A DNA stretch of 8,656 bases from JAEHDI01 sp035455185. GTDB taxonomy: Bacteria > Acidobacteriota > Terriglobia > Bryobacterales > Bryobacteraceae. Every line of letters starts with the position of its first letter. Within the stretch, counting starts at the first letter, position 1. The position numbers were made by a program, and so were the translations under genes. The notes beneath the pieces are model-generated. The model had not been told where the DNA came from. It did not search any database and saw only the letters and a program-made list of their open reading frames with translations. Below, in pieces: positions 7,338-8,656 of the stretch. The stretch is taken from NCBI GenBank assembly GCA_035455185.1, contig DATIFQ010000496.1, positions 1 through 8,656 of the forward strand, given 5' to 3'.

Positions 7338-8551
7338 GGCGCTACCCCCAACGCTGTCTCCAGATTCACAATACTCTGCCGGTATTCGGCGAGCGTCCGG
7401 CCATAGAGTGCCTCCACGTCCAAGCGGACGCGTTCCGAGTCGATCAGGCGCAACAAGTCCAGCCCGCCTTCCCGGTACGCCGCCAGAGCGATCTTGGACG
7501 ATTCCACTGCGTGCTCCCGCAGCGTGCGCAGTGTGTCCAGCAGTTGCCGCCGTCGTATTTCGTATTCCGACTGCGCCGTCCGCACTTCGGCCTTCACCGT
7601 CGCCTCGACCGCCGCCAGAGAGGCTTCCGCCACCCTAACCTCGGCTTCGGCGGCGCCAATGTTCCCCTGGTTCCGGTTCGCAAACGGAAGGTCAACCTGT
7701 ACGCCTCCGAGCACGGTGTTGAATCCCCCGGAACGCTTGTAACCCGCCAGGAGATCGACGTTCGGCCGCGCTGATGCGCGCTCCAACCGTAACGCCGTTT
7801 GCGCCTGCTCCACCGCCTGCTTTGCGGCCCGTACCTCCAGCCGCTCCTCCAACGCCCTCACGGCGTCGACTGTCCCTGCAAACGGGCCCGTCTCGTCAAG
7901 CTTGTCCGTCAACTGTACCTTCGGAAACTCGGTCCGCCCCATCTCACGCAGAAGCTGGATCCGGGCGCGCTCAGCGTCGAGCGCCGCCGAGTTCGCGGCA
8001 ATCGCAAACCGCTCGCTTTCGACGCGGACGCGAAGGAGGTCGGCCTCCGCCATCGCCCCCTCTCGCACTCTCAGTTCGTGATACTCCACCACCTGCCGGA
8101 ACGTATTCATCGACTCAACGAGCAGTTCATGGACTCGCTGTGCACCAGCCGCGCTCCAATAAGCATGCTTAACGCGCGCAGCGATCTGCCGGGCAAGCAA
8201 TTCCCGTTCGAGTTCAGCGCGCCGGACGTTGGCCGACGCGGCCTCCGTCCGCAGTCCGCGCCTCCCCGAGGTCTCGATCACTTGCGAGACGTACGCATAG
8301 GTATCGGCGTCGCGCCCGTAAACGAATCCCGGTTGCCCGTGGCCGCGCAGGTTCTCGACCTGGAAAAACATCCTCGGATTTGGCCGCAGCGCCGCCTGCC
8401 GCCGCAGTCCTTCCGATGCCGCCACACGCCCGGCGCCCGCGGAGAGCAGCGGATGAATCGAAAGGGCTTGCGATACCGCGTCCCTCAGCGAGAGCGGCGT
8501 TTGTGCCGCAGCAGAAAGGGCAAAAAGCAGAAGGAGAGTGAAACGTCTCAT
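7334..8551 (-). CDS. czcC: Outer-membrane efflux channel, TolC/CzcC type
   Basis: A 405-residue outer-membrane factor, the exit duct of the tripartite system. Residues 1-16 form a Sec signal peptide (RR, then LLLLFALSAAA, with cleavage likely before Gln17); there is no lipobox, unlike many relatives of this size. Two repeats of the family are visible, one from PLSLRDAVSQAL (19-30) to about 205 and one from about 228 to the end, each alpha-helical with a beta segment. FFQVENL (62-68) and VQVDLPFANRNQGNIGAAEAEV (284-305) are typical strand motifs of CzcC/CusC-like channels. It is the first gene of the operon. The ATG at 8551 is the only in-frame choice, since a TAA lies in frame 21 bases upstream; only a poor GGCGG lies before it, so translation initiation may be weak or depend on other features. 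Confidence 0.9.
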   Translation of the reverse strand: MRRFTLLLLFALSAAAQTPLSLRDAVSQALSIHPLLSAGAGRVAASEGLRRQAALRPNPRMFFQVENLRGHGQPGFVYGRDADTYAYVSQVIETSGRRGLRTEAASANVRRAELERELLARQIAARVKHAYWSAAGAQRVHELLVESMNTFRQVVEYHELRVREGAMAEADLLRVRVESERFAIAANSAALDAERARIQLLREMGRTEFPKVQLTDKLDETGPFAGTVDAVRALEERLEVRAAKQAVEQAQTALRLERASARPNVDLLAGYKRSGGFNTVLGGVQVDLPFANRNQGNIGAAEAEVRVAEASLAAVEATVKAEVRTAQSEYEIRRRQLLDTLRTLREHAVESSKIALAAYREGGLDLLRLIDSERVRLDVEALYGRTLAEYRQSIVNLETALGVAP

Positions 8552-8588
8552 TGGAACACGACCGCCGTATCCAAATTAACATGGGGAT
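8552..8588. promoter_or_regulatory. Short divergent intergenic region with an imperfect dyad
   Basis: Only 37 bases separate the starts of the efflux operon (minus) and the PhzF-like gene (plus). GTATCC (8567-8572) and GGATAC (8593-8598) form a six-base inverted repeat whose right arm is inside the PhzF-like coding start. Clear -35/-10 pairs are not visible for either direction, so promoters probably overlap coding sequence. An operator is possible but unproven. Confidence 0.35.
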
Positions 8589-8656
8589 ATGCGGATACCG
8601 CTTTACCAGATCGACGCCTTCACCAGCCGTCTCTTCTCCGGCAACCCGGCGGCTGT
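8589..8656 (+). CDS. PhzF-family isomerase/epimerase (3'-truncated by the window edge)
   Basis: Only the first 22 complete codons are present. They read MRIPLYQIDAFTSRLFSGNPAA, matching the hallmark N-terminus of the PhzF/YddE family, in which xPxYQVDAFT and FxGNPAAV form the first strand and loop. The family includes the phenazine enzyme PhzF and many uncharacterised isomerases of the diaminopimelate-epimerase fold, so phenazine synthesis should not be inferred. The ATG at 8589 is the only start in frame, because a TAA lies at 8577-8579; the ATG at 8581 is out of frame. Its ribosome site is weak (GGGG too close to the ATG). It is divergent from the efflux operon. Confidence 0.85.
   Translation, partial: MRIPLYQIDAFTSRLFSGNPAA

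Noticed and set aside
3035..8551. Copper/silver (CusCBA) identity for the efflux operon
   Set aside because: The pump membrane signature is of the DFG/DGAV divalent-cation type and CusA-specific features are not seen.

Overview
The window looks like a piece of a soil or sediment bacterial chromosome with fairly high GC. Sampled lines run about 60-65% in the efflux genes and about 50-57% in the first gene. The best guess for the host is Acidobacteriota, Bryobacterales/Solibacter-like. This rests on gene style and on a small helix-turn-helix protein (2765-3031) that I associate, from memory only, with that group. It is an inference, not a measurement.

Left part (1-1572, plus strand): the 3' portion of a gene for a Rad50/SMC-like ATPase of the DUF2326 type. 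The frame is open to the window edge, so the Walker A half lies upstream. Such proteins often belong to multi-gene conflict (ABC-three-component) systems, so the window may begin at the edge of a defence-type cassette. A 268-base gap without a convincing gene follows.

Middle part (1841-3031, plus strand): a VIT1/CCC1-family Fe/Mn transporter, then a 228-base gap with a good sigma70-type promoter, then an 88-residue predicted HTH protein of unknown function.

Right part (3034 down to 8551, minus strand): a compact three-gene heavy-metal efflux operon transcribed in the order outer-membrane factor (TolC/CzcC type), membrane-fusion lipoprotein (CzcB type), RND pump (CzcA type). The first two genes overlap by ATGA and the last two are 7 bases apart. 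The pump carries the DFG-x3-DGAVVMMEN signature of the divalent-cation (Zn/Co/Cd-like) branch, not the Cu/Ag branch. Together the three products would form a tripartite channel exporting metal across both membranes. The VIT transporter is a second, separately transcribed metal-handling gene.

Far right (8589 onward, plus strand): the first 22 codons of a PhzF-family isomerase, divergent from the efflux operon with only 37 bases between start codons.

No RNA gene, CRISPR array, insertion sequence or attachment site was seen. The efflux genes and the VIT gene are standard families. The less ordinary points are the truncated DUF2326 ATPase, the small HTH protein with its own promoter and leader hairpin, the near-abutting convergent stops, and the very short divergent region at the right end.
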